The translations under genes were made by a program, and so were the position numbers. Of a stretch of 64,000 nucleotides of DNA, positions 1 to 13,420 are shown in pieces. The DNA comes from Membranipora membranacea (Eukaryota; Bryozoa; Gymnolaemata; Cheilostomatida; Membraniporidae): the NCBI GenBank assembly GCA_914767715.1, contig OU612066.1:25270283-25334282 (forward strand), written 5' to 3'. The first letter of the stretch is position 1, and the number at the start of each line of letters is the position of its first letter. A model generated the notes under the pieces. It was not told where the DNA came from. It worked only from the letters and a program-made list of their open reading frames with translations, and made no database searches.

Positions 1-3000
1 AAAAAAGCGTGATACCCTCCCTTGGTATATTTTTGTAAATTTCAAGTCAGCGTAATTACCCTCCAAGTTATCCAAGGATTCCAATATTCTGCGTTTTGAA
101 TAAGGCCAATAAGAGCTTGAACTGGTCGCAGTTTGATATGATTGCGACAGAGTTTTAATTTTTTAATGCTGCCGTATGGTATGTTTTTTTAGTGCAAAAG
201 TGACCCTCATTAAAACGGACGCTGACGGAGAAGAAAAAGCCGCAGAGCTAAACGGTTTGCAGATTATCGATCAGCAGGAGTTTTTGTCTCCTTATAAGGT
301 GAGTTACAAGCAAATCTATTTTTCAATCCGGGCGAAAAAAAAGCGTGATACCCTCCCTTGGTATATTTTTGTAAATTTCAAGTCAGCGTAATTACCCTCC
401 AAGTTATCCAAGGATTCCAATATTCTGCGTTTTGAATAAGGCCAATAAGAGCTTGAACTGGTCGCAGTTTGATATGATTGCAACAGAGTTTTAATTTTTT
501 AATGCTGCCGTATGGTATGTTTTTTTAGTGCAAAAGTGACCCTCATTAAAACGGACGCTGACGGAGAAGAAAAAGCCGCAGAGCTAAACGGTTTGCAGAT
601 TATCGATCAGCAGGAGTTGTTCCTCCTTATAAGGTGAGTTACAAGCAAATCTATTTTTCAATCCGGGCTAAAAAAAAGCGTGATACCCTCCCTTGGTATA
701 TTTTTGTAAATTTCAAGTCAGCGTAATTACCCTCCAAGTTATCCAAGGATTCCAATATTCTGCGTTTTGAATAAGGCCAATAAGAGCTTGAACTGGTCGC
801 AGTTTGATATGATTGCGACAGAGTTTTAATTTTTTAATGCTGCCGTATGGTATGTTTTTTTAGTGCAAAAGTGACCCTCATTAAAACGGACGCTGACGGA
901 GAAGAAAAAGCCGCAGAGCTAAACGGTTTGCAGATTATCGATCAGCAGGAGTTGTTCCTCCTTATAAGGTGAGTTACAAGCAAATCTATTTTTCTATCCG
1001 GGCGCAAAAAAAGCGTGATGCCCTCCCTTGGTATATTTTTGTAAATATCAAGTCAGCGTAATTACCCTCCAAGTTATCCAAGGATTCCAATATTCTGCGT
1101 TTTGAATAAGGCCAATAAGAGCTTGAACTGGTCGCAGTTTGATATGATTGCGACAGAGTTTTAATTTTTTAATGCTGCCGTATGGTATGTTTTTTTAGTG
1201 CAAAAGTGACCCTCATTAAAACGGACGCTGGCGGAGAAGAAAAAGCCGCAGAACTAAACGGTTTGCAGATTATCGATCAGCAGGAGTTGTTCCTCCTTAT
1301 AAGGTGAGTTACAAGCAAATCTATTTTTCAATCCGGGCGAAAAAAACCGTGATACCCTCTCTTGGTATATTTTTGTAAATTTCAAGTCAGCGTAATTACC
1401 CTCCAAGTTATCCAAGGATTCCAATATTCTGCGTTTTGAATAAGGCCAATAAGAGCTTGAACTGGTCGCAGTTTGATATGATTGCGACAGAGTTTTAATT
1501 TTTTAATGCTGCCGTATGGTATGTTTTTTTAGTGCAAAAGTGACCCTCATTAAAACGGACGCTGACGGAGAAGAAAAAGCCGCAGAGCTAAACGGTTTGC
1601 AGATTATCGATCAGCAGGCGTTGTTCCTCCTTATAAGGTGAGTTACAAGCAAATCTATTTTTCAATCCGGGCTAACAAAAAGCGTGATACCCTCCCTTGG
1701 TATATTTTTGTAAATTTCAAGTCAGCGTAATTACCCTCCAAGTTATCCAAGGATTCCAATATTCTGCGTTTTGAATAAGGCCAATAAGAGGTTGAACTGG
1801 TCGCAGCTTGATATGATTGCGACAGAGTTTTAATTTTTTAATGCTGCCGTATGGTATGTTTTTTTAGTGCAAAAGTGAACCTCATTAAAACGGACGCTGA
1901 CGGAGAAGAAAAAGCCGCAGAGCTAAACGGTTTGCAGATTATCGATCAGCAGGAGTTTTTGTGTCCTTATAAGGTGAGTTACAAGCAAATCTATTTTTCA
2001 ATCCGGGCGAAAAAAAAGCGTGATACCCTCCCTTGGTATATTTTTGTAAATTTCAAGTCAGCGTAATTACCCTCCAAGTTATCCAAGGATTCCAATATTC
2101 TGCGTTTTGAATAAGGCCAATAAGAGCTTGAACTGGTCGCAGTTTGATATGATTGCGACAGAGTTTTAATTTTTTAATGCTGCCGTATGGTATGTTTTTT
2201 TAGTGCAAAAGTGACCCTCATTAAAACGGACGCTGACGGAGAAGAAAAAGCCGCAGAGCTAAACGGTTTGCAGATTATCGATCAGCAGGAGTTGTTCCTC
2301 CTTATAAGGTGAGTTACAAGCAAATCTATTTTTCAATCCGGGCTAAAAAAAAGCGTGATACCCTCCCTTGGTATATTTTTGTAAATTTCAAGTCAGCGTA
2401 ATTACCCTCCAAGTTATCCAAGGATTCCAATATTCTGCGTTTTGAATAAGGCCAAGAAGAGCTTGAACTGGTCGCAGTTTGATATGATTGCGACAGAGTT
2501 TTAATTTTTTAATGCTGCCGTATGGTATGTTTTTTTAGTGCAAAAGTGACCCTCATTAAAACGGACGCTGACGGAGAAGAAAAAGCCGCAGAGCTAAACG
2601 GTTTGCAGATTATCGATCAGCAGGAGTTGTTCCTCCTTATAAGGTGAGTTACAAGCAAATCTATTTTTCTATCCGGGCGCAAAAAAAGCGTGATGCCCTC
2701 CCTTGGTATATTTATGTAAATATCAAGTCAGCGTAATTACCCTCCAAGTTATCCAAGGATTCCAATATTCTGCGTTTTGAATAAGGCCAATAAGAGCTTG
2801 AACTGGTCGCAGTTTGATATGATTGCGACAGAGTTTTAATTTTTTAATATTGCCGTATGGTATGTTTTTTTAGTGCAAAAGTGACCCTCATTAAAACGGA
2901 CGCTGACGGAGAAGAAAAAGCCGCAGAGCTAAACGGTTTGCAGATTATCGATCAGCAGGAGTTGTTCCTCCTTATAAGGTGAGTTACAAGCAAATCTATT

Positions 3001-5700
3001 TTTCAATCCGGGCGAAAAAAAAGCGTGATACCCTTCCTTGGTATATTTTTGTAAATTTCAAGTCACCGTAATTACCCTCCAAGTTATCCAAGGGTTCCAA
3101 TATTCTGCGTTTTGAATTAGGCCAATAAGAGCTTGAACTGGTCGCAGTTTGATATGATTGCGACAGAGTTTTAATTTTTTAATGCTGCCTTATGGTATGT
3201 TTTTTTACTGCAAAAGTGACCCTCATTAAAACGGACGCTGACGGAGAAGAAAAAGCCGCAGAGCTAAACGGTTTGCAGATTATCGATCAGCAGGAGTTGT
3301 TCCTCCTTATAAGGCAAGTTACAAGCAAATCTATTTTTCAATCCGGGCGAAAAAAATGCGTGATACCCTCCCTTGGTATATTTTTGTAAATTTCAAGTCA
3401 GCGTAATTACCCTCCAAGTTATCCAAGGATTCCAATATTCTGCGTTTTGAATAAGGCCAATAAGAGCTTGAACTGGTCGCAGTTTGATATGATTGCGACA
3501 GAGTTTTAATTTTTTAATGCTGCCGTATGGTATGTTTTTTTAGTGCAAAAGTGACCCTCATTAAAACGGACGCTGACGGAGAAGAAAAAGCCGCAGAGCT
3601 AAACGGTTTGCAGATTATCGATCAGCAGGAGTTGTTCCTCCTTATAAGGTGAGTTACAAGCAAATCTATTTTTCAATCCGGGCTAAAAAAAAGCGTGATA
3701 CCCTCCCTTGGTATATTTTTGTAAATTTCAAGTCAGCGTAATTACCCTCCAAGTTATCCAAGGATTCCAATATTCTGCGTTTTGAATAAGGCCAATAAGA
3801 GCTTGAACTGGTCGCAGTTTGATATGATTGCGACAGAGTTTTAATTTTTTAATGCTGCCGTATGGTATGTTTTTTTAGTGCAAAAGTGACCCTCATTAAA
3901 ACGGACACTGGCGGAGAAGAAAAAGCCGCAGAACTAAACGGTTTGCAGATTATCGATCAGCAGGAGTTGTTCCTCCTTATAAGGTGAGTTACAAGCAAAT
4001 CTATTTTTCAATCCGGGCTAAAAAAAAGCGTGATACCCTCCCTTGGTATATTTTTGTAAATTTCAAGTCAGCGTAATTACCCTCCAAGTTATCCAAGGAT
4101 TCCAATATTCTGCGTTTTGAATAAGGCCAAGAAGAGCTTGAACTGGTCGCAGTTTGATATGATTGCGACAGAGTTTTAATTTTTTAATGCTGCCGTATGG
4201 TATGTTTTTTTAGTGCAAAAGTGACCCTCATTAAAACGGACGCTGACGGAGAAGAAAAAGCCGCAGAGCTAAACGGTTTGCAGATTATCGATCAGCAGGA
4301 GTTGTTCCTCCTTATAAGGTGAGTTACAAGCAAATCTATTTTTCTATCCGGGCGCAAAAAAAGCGTGATGCCCTCCCTTGGTATATTTATGTAAATATCA
4401 AGTCAGCGTAATTACCCTCCAAGTTATCCAAGGATTCCAATATTCTGCGTTTTGAATAAGGCCAATAAGAGCTTGAACTGGTCGCAGTTTGATATGATTG
4501 CGACAGAGTTTTAATTTTTTAATATTGCCGTATGGTATGTTTTTTTAGTGCAAAAGTGACCCTCATTAAAACGGACGCTGACGGAGAAGAAAAAGCCGCA
4601 GAGCTAAACGGTTTGCAGATTATCGATCAGCAGGAGTTGTTCCTCCTTATAAGGTGAGTTACAAGCAAATCTATTTTTCAATCCGGGCGAAAAAAAAGCG
4701 TGATACCCTTCCTTGGTATATTTTTGTAAATTTCAAGTCACCGTAATTACCCTCCAAGTTATCCAAGGATTCCAATATTCTGCGTTTTGAATTAGGCCAA
4801 TAAGAGCTTGAACTGGTCGCAGTTTGATATGATTGCGACAGAGTTTTAATTTTTTAATGCTGCCTTATGGTATGTTTTTTTACTGCAAAAGTGACCCTCA
4901 TTAAAATGGACGCTGACGGAGAAGAAAAAGCCGCAGAGCTAAACGGTTTGCAGATTATCGATCAGCAGGAGTTGTTCCTCCTTATAAGGCAAGTTACAAG
5001 CAAATCTATTTTTCAATCCGGGCGAAAAAAATGCGTGATACCCTCCCTTGGTATATTTTTGTAAATTTCAAGTCAGCGTAATTACCCTCCAAGTTATCCA
5101 AGGATTCCAATATTCTGCGTTTTGAATAAGGCCAATAAGAGCTTGAACTGGTCGCAGTTTGATATGATTGCGACAGAGTTTTAATTTTTTAATGCTGCCG
5201 TATGGTATGTTTTTTTAGTGCAAAAGTGACCCTCATTAAAACGGACGCTGACGGAGAAGAAAAAGCCGCAGAGCTAAACGGTTTGCAGATTATCGATCAG
5301 CAGGAGTTGTTCCTCCCTATAAGGTGAGTTACAAGCAAATCTATTTTTCAATCCGGGCTAAAAAAAAGCGTGATACCCTCCCTTGGTATATTTTTGTAAA
5401 TTTCAAGTCAGCGTAATTACCCTCCAAGTTATCCAAGGATTCCAATATTCTGCGTTTTGAATAAGGCCAATAAGAGCTTGAACTGGTCGCAGTTTGATAT
5501 GATTGCGACAGAGTTTTAATTTTTTAATGCTGCCGTATGGTATGTTTTTTTAGTGCAAAAGTGACCCTCATTAAAACGGACACTGGCGGAGAAGAAAAAG
5601 CCGCAGAACTAAACGGTTTGCAGATTATCGATCAGCAGGAGTTGTTCCTCCTTATAAGGTGAGTTACAAGCAAATCTATTTTTCAATCCGGGCGAAAAAA
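1..5700 (+). repeat. Higher-order repeat of 5 monomers (1,675 bp)
   Basis: Rare variants recur exactly 1,675 bases apart. AATATTGCC in place of AATGCTGCC lies at 2,846 and 4,521; CCCTTCCTTGG at 3,031 and 4,706; the GCCTTATGG/TTTACTGC pair near 3,187 and 4,862; and the CGTGATGCCCTCCC plus AAATATCAAG monomer near 1,003, 2,678 and 4,353. About three copies of a five-monomer block are therefore present. Outer limits are approximate. Confidence 0.85.
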
Positions 5701-8700
5701 AAGCGTGATACCCTCCCTTGGTATATTTTTGTAAATTTCAAGTCAGCGTAATTACCCTCCAAGTTATCCAAGGATTCCAATATTCTGCGTTTTGAATAAG
5801 GCCAATAAGAGCTTGAACTGGTCGCAGTTTGATATGATTGCGACAGAGTTTTAATTTTTTAATGCTGCCGTATGGTATGTTTTTTTAGTGCAAAAGTGAC
5901 CCTCATTAAAACGGACGCTGACGGAGAAGAAAAAGCCGCAGAGCTAAACGGTTTGCAGATTATCGATCAGCAGGAGTTGTTCCTCCTTATAAGGTGAGTT
6001 ACAAGCAAATCTATTTTTCAATCCGGGCTAACAAAAAGCGTGATACCCTCCCTTGGTATATTTTTGTAAATTTCAAGTCAGCGTAATTACCCTCCAAGTT
6101 ATCCAAGGATTCCAATATTCTGCGTTTTGAATAAGGCCAATAAGAGGTTGAACTGGTCGCAGTTTGATATGATTGCGACAGAGTTTTAATTTTTTAATGC
6201 TGCCGTATGGTATGTTTTTTTAGTGCAAAAGTGACCCTCATCAAAACGGACGCTGATGGAGAAGAAAAAGCCGCAGAGCTAAACGGTTTGCAGATTATCG
6301 ATCAGCAGGAGTTGTTCCTCCTTATAAGGTGAGTTACAAGCAAATCTATTTTTCAATCCGGGCGAAAAAAAAGCGTGATACCCTCCCTTGGTCTATTTTT
6401 GTAAATTTCAAGTCAGCGTAATTACCCTCCAAGTTATCCAAGGATTCCAATATTCTGCGTTTTGAATAAGGCCAATAAGAGATTGAACTGGTCGCAGTTT
6501 GATATGATTGCGACAGAGTTTTAATTTTTTAATGCTGCCGTATGGTATGTTTTTTTAGTGCAAAAGTGACCCTCATTAAAACGGACGCTGACGGAGAAGA
6601 AAAAGCCGCAGAGCTAAACGGTTTGCAGATTATCGATCAGCAGGAGTTGTTCCTCCTTATAAGGTGAGTTACAAGTAAATCTTTTTTTCAATCCGGGCGA
6701 AAAAAAAGCGTGATACCCTCCCTTGGTATATTTTTGTAAATTTCAAGTCAGCGTAATTACCCTCCAAGTTGTCCAAGGATTCCAATATTCTGCGTTTTGA
6801 ATAAGGCCAATAAGAGCTTGAACTGGTCGCAGTTTGATATGATTGCGACAGAGTTTTAATTTTTTAATGCTGCCGTATGGTATGTTTTTGTAGTGCAAAA
6901 GTGACCCTCATTAAAACGGACGCTGACGGAGAAGAAAAAGCCGCAGAGCTAAACGGTTTGCAGGTTATCGATCAGCAGGAGTCGTTCCTCCTTATAAGGT
7001 GAGTTACAAGCAAATCTATTTTTCAATCCGGGCGAAAAAAAGCGTGATACCCTCCCTTGGTATATTTTTGTAAATTTCAAGTCAGCGTAATTACCCTCCA
7101 AGTTATCCAAGGATTCCAATATTCTGCGTTTTGAATAAGGCCAATAAGAGCTTGAACTGGTCGCAGTTTGATATGATTGCGACAGAGTTTTAATTTTTTA
7201 ATGCTGCCGTATGGTATGTTTTTTTAGTGCAAAAGTGACCCTCATTAAAACGGACGCTGACGGAGAAGAAAAAGCCGCAGAGCTAAACGGTTTGCAGATT
7301 ATCGATCAGCAGGAGTTGTTCCTCCTTATAAGGTGAGTTACAAGCAAATCTATTTTTCAATCCGGGCGAAAAAAATGCGTGATACCCTCCCTTGGTATAT
7401 TTTTGTAAATTTCAAGTCAGCGTAATTACCCTCCAAGTTATCCAAGGATTCCAATATTCTGCGTTTTGAATAAGGCCAATAAGAGCTTGAACTGGTCGCA
7501 GTTTGATATGATTGCGACAGAGTTTTAATTTTTTAATGCTGCCGTATGGTATGTTTTTTTAGTGCAAAAGTGACCCTCATTAAAACGGACGCTGACGGAG
7601 AAGAAAAAGCCGCAGAGCTAAACGGTTTGCAGATTATCGATCAGCAGGAGTTGTTCCTCCCTATAAGGTGAGTTACAAGCAAATCTATTTTTCAATCCGG
7701 GCGAGAAAAAAGCGTGATACCCTCCCTTGGTATATTTTTGTAAATTTCAAGTCAGCGTAATTGCCCTCCAAGTTATCCAAGGTTTCCAATATTCTGCGTT
7801 TTGAATAAGGCCAATAAGAGCTTGAACTGGTCGGAGTTTGATATGATTGAGACAGAGTTTTAATTATTTAATGCTGCCGTATGGTATGTTTTTTTAGTGC
7901 AAAAGTGACCCTCATTAAAACGGACGCTGACGGAGAAGAAAAAGCAGCAGAGCTAAACGGTTTGCAGATTATCGATCAGCAGGAGTTGTTCCTCCCTATA
8001 AGGTGAGTTACAAGCAAATCTATTTTTCAATCCGGGCGAAAAAAAAGCGTGATACCCTCCCTTGGTATATTTTTGTAAATTTCAAGTCAGCGTAATTACC
8101 CTCCAAGTTATCCAAGGATTCCAATATTCTGCGTTTTGAATAAGGCGAATAAGAGCTTGAACTGGTCGCAGTTTGATATGATTGCGACAGAGTTTTAATT
8201 TTTTAATGCTGCCGTATGGTATGTTTTTTTAGTGCAAAAGTGACCCTCATTAAAACGGACGCTGACGGAGAAGAAAAAGCCGCAGAGCTAAACGGTTTGC
8301 AGATTATCGATCAGCAGGAGTTGTTCCTCCTTATAAGGTGAGTTACAAGCAAATCTATTTTTCAATCCGGGCGAAAAAAAAGCGTGATACCCTCCCTTGG
8401 TATATTTTTGTAAATTTCAAGTCAGCGTAATTACCCTCCAAGTTATCCAAGGATTCCAATATTCTGCGTTTTGAATAAGGCCAATAAGAGCTTGAACTGG
8501 TCGCAGTTTGATATGATTGCGACAGAGTTTTAATTTATTAATGCTGCCGTATGGTATGTTTTTTTAGTGCAAAAGTGACCCTCATTAAAACGGGCGCTGA
8601 CGGAGAAGAAAAAGCCGCAGAGCTAAACGGTTTGCAGATTATCGATCAGCAGGAGTTGTTCCTCCGTATAAGGTGAGTTACAAGTAAATCTTTTTTTCAA

Positions 8701-10749
8701 TCCGGGCGAAAAAAAAGCGTGATACCCTCCCTTGGTATATTTTTGTAAATTTCAAGTCAGCGTAATTACCCTCCAAGTGATCCAAGGATTCCAATATTCT
8801 GCGTTTTGAATAAGGCCAATAAGAGCTTGAACTGGTCGCAGTTTGATATGATTGCGACAGAGTTTTAACTTTTTAATGCTGCCGTATGGTATGTTTTTGT
8901 AGTGCAAAAGTGACCCTCATTAAAACGGACGCTGACGGAGAAGAAAAAGCCGCAGAGCTAAACGGTTTGCAGATTATCGATCAGCAGGAGTTGTTCCTCC
9001 TTATAAGGTGAGTTACAAGCAAATCTATTTTTCAATCCGGGCGAAAAAAATGCGTGATACCCTCCCTTGGTATATTTTTGTAAATTTCAAGTCAGCGTAA
9101 TTACCCTCCAAGTTATCCAAGGATTCCAATATTCTGCGTTTTGAATAAGGCCAATAAGAGCTTGAACTGGTCGCAGTTTGATATGATTGCGACAGAGTTT
9201 TAATTTTTTAATGCTGCCGTATGGTATGTTTTTTTCGTGCAAAAGTGACCCTCATTAAAACGGACGCTGACGGAGAAGAAAAAGCCGCAGAGCTAAACGG
9301 TTTGCAGATTATCGATCAGCAGGAGTTGTTCCTCCCTATAAGGTGAGTTACAAGCAAATCTATTTTTCAATCCGGGCTAAAAAAAAGCGTGATACCCTCC
9401 CTTGGTATATTTTTGTAAATTTCAAGTCAGCGTAATTACCCTCCAAGTTATCCAAGGATTCCAATATTCTGCGTTTTGAATAAGGCCAATAAGAGCTTGA
9501 ACTGGTCGCAGTTTGATATGATTGCGACAGAGTTTTAATTTTTTAATGCTGCCGTATGGTATGTTTTTTTAGTGCAAAAGTGACCCTCATTAAAACGGAC
9601 GCTGGCGGAGAAGAAAAAGCCGCAGAACTAAACAGTTTGCAGATTATCGATCAGCAGGAGTTGTTCCTCCTTATAAGGTGAGTTACAAGCAAATCTATTT
9701 TTCGATCCGGGCGAAAAAAAAGCGTGATACCCTCCCTTGGTATATTTTTGTAAATTTCAAGTCAGCGTAATTACCCTCCAAGTTATCCAAGGATTCCAAT
9801 ATTCTGCGTTTTGAATAAGGCCAATAAGAGCTTGAACTGGTCGCAGTTTGATATGATTGCGACAGAGTTTTAATTTTTTAATGCTGCCGTATGGTATGTT
9901 TTTTTAGTGCAAAAGTGACCCTCATTAAAACGGACGCTGACGGAGAAGAAAAAGCCGCAGAGCTAAACGGTTTGCAGATTATCGATCAGCAGGAGTTGTT
10001 CCTCCTTATAAGGTGAGTTACAAGCAAATCTATTTTTCAATCCGGGCGAAAAAAAAGCGGGATACCCTCCCTTGGTATATTTTTGTAAATTTCAAGTCAG
10101 CGTAATTACCCTCCAAGTTATTCAAGGATTCCAATATTCTGCGTTTTGAATAAGGCCAATAAGAGCTTGAACTGGTCGCAGTTTGATATGATTGCGACAG
10201 AGTTTTAATTTTTTAATGCTGCCGTATGGTATGTTTTTTTAGTGCAAAAGTGACCCTCATTAAAACGGACGCTGACGGAGAAGAAAAAGCCGCAGAGCTA
10301 AACGGTATGCAGATTATCGATCAGCAGGAGTTGTTCCTCCTTATAAGGTGAGTTACAAGCAAATCTATTTTTCAATCCGGGCGAAAAAAAAGCGTGATAC
10401 CCTCCCTTGGTATATTTTTGTAAATTTCAAGTCAGCGTAATTACCTTCCATGTTATCCAAGGATTCCAATGTTCTGCGTTTTGAATAAGGCCAATAAGAG
10501 CTTGAACTGGTCGCAGTTTGATATGATTGCGACAGAATTTTAATTTTTAATGCTGCCATATGGTATGTTTTTTTAGTGCAAATGTAACCCTCATTAAAAC
10601 GGACTCTGACGGAGAAGAAAAAGCCGCAGAGCTAAACGGTTTGCAGATTATCGATCAGCAGGAGTTGATCCTCCTTATAAGGTGAGTTACAAGCAAATCT
10701 ATTTTTCAATCCGGGCGAAAAAAAAGCGTGATACCCTCCCTTGGTATAT

Positions 10750-13420
10750 TTTTGTAAATTTCAAGTCAGCGTAATTACCCTCCATGTTATCCAAGGATTT
10801 TAATGTTCTGCGTTTTGAATAAGGCCAATAAGAGCTTGAACTGGTCGCAGTTTGATATGATTGCGACAGAGTTTTAATTTTTAATGCTGCCGTATGGTAT
10901 GTTTTTTTAGTGCAAATGTGACCCTCATTAAAACGGACTCTGACGGAGAAGAAAAAGCCGCAGAGCTAAACGGTTTGCAGATTATCGATCAGCAGGAGTT
11001 GTTCCTCCTTATAAGGTGAGTTACAAGCAAATCTATTTTTCAATCCGGGCGAAAAAAAAGCGTGATACCCTCCCTTGGTATATTTTTGAAAATTTCAAGT
11101 CAGCGTAATTACCCTCCAAGTTATCAAAGGATTCCAATATTCTGCGTTTTGAATAAGGCCAATAAGAGCTTGAACTGGTCGCAGTTTGATATGATTGCGA
11201 CAGAGTTTTAATTTTTTAATGCTGCCGTATGGTATGTTTTTTTAGTGCAAAAGTGACCCTCATTAAAACGGACGCTGACGGAGAAGAAAAAGCCGCAGAG
11301 CTAAACGGTTTGCAGATTATCGATCAGCAGGAGTTGTTCCTCCTTATAAGGTGAGTTACAAGCAAATCTATTTTTCAATCCGGGCGAAAAAAAAGCGTGA
11401 TACCCTCCCTTGGTATATCTTTGTAAATTTCAAGTCAGCGTAATTACCCTCCAAGTTATCCAAGGATTCCAATATTCTGCGTTTTGAATAAGGCCAATAA
11501 GAGCTTGAACTGGTCGCTGTTTGATATGATTGCGACAGAGTTTTAATTTTTTAATGCTGCCGTATGGTATGTTTTATTAGTGCAAAAGTGACCCTCATTA
11601 AAACGGACGCTGACGGAGAAGAAAAAGCCGCAGAGCTAAACGGTTTGCAGATTATCGATCAGCAGGAGTTGTTCCTCCTTATAAGGTGAGTTACAAGCAA
11701 ATCTATTTTTCAATCCGGGCGAAAAAAAAGCGTGATACCCTCCCTTGGTATATTTTTGTAAATTTCAAGTCAGCGTAATTACCCTCCAAGTTATCCAAGG
11801 ATTCCAATATTCTGCGTTTTGAATAAGGCCAATAAGAGCTTGAACTGGTCGCAGTTTGATATGATTGCGACAGAGTTTTAATTTTTTTAATGCTGCCGTA
11901 TGGTATGTTTTTTTAGTGCAAAAGTGACCCTCATTAAAACGGACGCTGACGGAGAAGAAAAAGCCGCAGAGCTAAACGGTTTGCAGATTATCGATCAGCA
12001 GGAGTTGTTCCTCCTTATAAGGTGAGTTACAAGCAAATCTATTTTTCAATCCGGGCGAAAAAAAAGCGTGATACCCTCCCTTGGTATATTTTTGTAAATT
12101 TCAAGTCAGCGTAATTACCCTCCAAGTTATCCAAGGATTTTAATATTCTGCGTTTTGAATAAGGCCAATAAGAGCTTGAACTGGTCGCAGTTTGATATGA
12201 TTGCGACAGAGTTTTAATTTTTAATGCTGCCGTATGGTATGTTTTTTTAGTGCAAATGTGACCCTCATTAAAACGGACTCTGACGGAGAAGAAAAAGCCG
12301 CAGAGCTAAACGGTTTGCAGATTATCGATCAGCAGGAGTTGTTCCTCCTTATAAGGTGAGTTACAAGCTAATCTATTTTTCAATCCGGGCGAAAAAAAAG
12401 CGTGATACCCTCCCTTGGTATATTTTTGAAAATTTCAAGTCAGCGTAATTACCCTCCAAGTTATCAAAGGATTCCAATATTCTGCGTTTTGAATAAGGCC
12501 AATAAGAGCTTGAACTGGTCGCAGTTTGATATGATTGCGACAGAGTTTTAATTTTTTAATGCTGCCGTATGGTATGTTTTTTTAGTGCAAAAGTGACCCT
12601 CATTAAAACGGACGCTGACGGAGAAGAAAAAGCCGCAGAGCTAAACGGTTTGCAGATTATCGATCAGCAGGAGTTGTTCCTCCTTATAAGGTGAGTTACA
12701 AGCAAATCTATTTTTCAATCCGGGCGAAAAAAAAGCGTGATACCCTCCCTTGGTATATCTTTGTAAATTTCAAGTCAGCGTAATTACCCTCCAAGTTATC
12801 CAAGGATTCCAATATTCTGCGTTTTGAATAAGGCCAATAAGAGCTTGAACTGGTCGCTGTTTGATATGATTGCGACAGAGTTTTAATTTTTTAATGCTGC
12901 CGTATGGTATGTTTTATTAGTGCAAAAGTGACCCTCATTAAAACGGACGCTGACGGAGAAGAAAAAGCCGCAGAGCTAAACGGTTTGCAGATTATCGATC
13001 AGCAGGAGTTGTTCCTCCTTATAAGGTGAGTTACAAGCAAATCTATTTTTCAATCCGGGCGAAAAAAAAGCGTGATACCCTCCCTTGGTATATTTTTGTA
13101 AATTTCAAGTCAGCGTAATTACCCTCCAAGTTATCCAAGGATTCCAATATTCTGCGTTTTGAATAAGGCCAATAAGAGCTTGAACTGGTCGCAGTTTGAT
13201 ATGATTGCGACAGAGTTTTAATTTTTTTAATGCTGCCGTATGGTATGTTTTTTTAGTGCAAAAGTGACCCTCATTAAAACGGACGCTGACGGAGAAGAAA
13301 AAGCCGCAGAGCTAAACGGTTTGCAGATTATCGATCAGCAGGAGTTGTTCCTCCTTATAAGGTGAGTTACAAGCAAATCTATTTTTCAATCCGGGCGAAA
13401 AAAAAGCGTGATACCCTCCC
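10750..13420 (+). repeat. Higher-order repeat of 4 monomers (~1,340 bp), two copies
   Basis: Private variants repeat about 1,340 bases apart: GTTTTATTAG at 11,571 and 12,911, CTGGTCGCTGTTTG near 11,510 and 12,849, and TTTTTGAAAATTTCAAG near 11,083 and 12,422. The two copies look nearly identical, so the duplication is recent relative to monomer divergence. Confidence 0.8.

Noticed and set aside
176-391. Open frames of 65-71 codons in satellite monomers (also near 1,851, 3,192 and 4,867) as separate genes
   Set aside because: They are the monomer's short frame, extended where a variant removes the usual TGA; they repeat exactly with the higher-order period, so they are satellite and not distinct genes.
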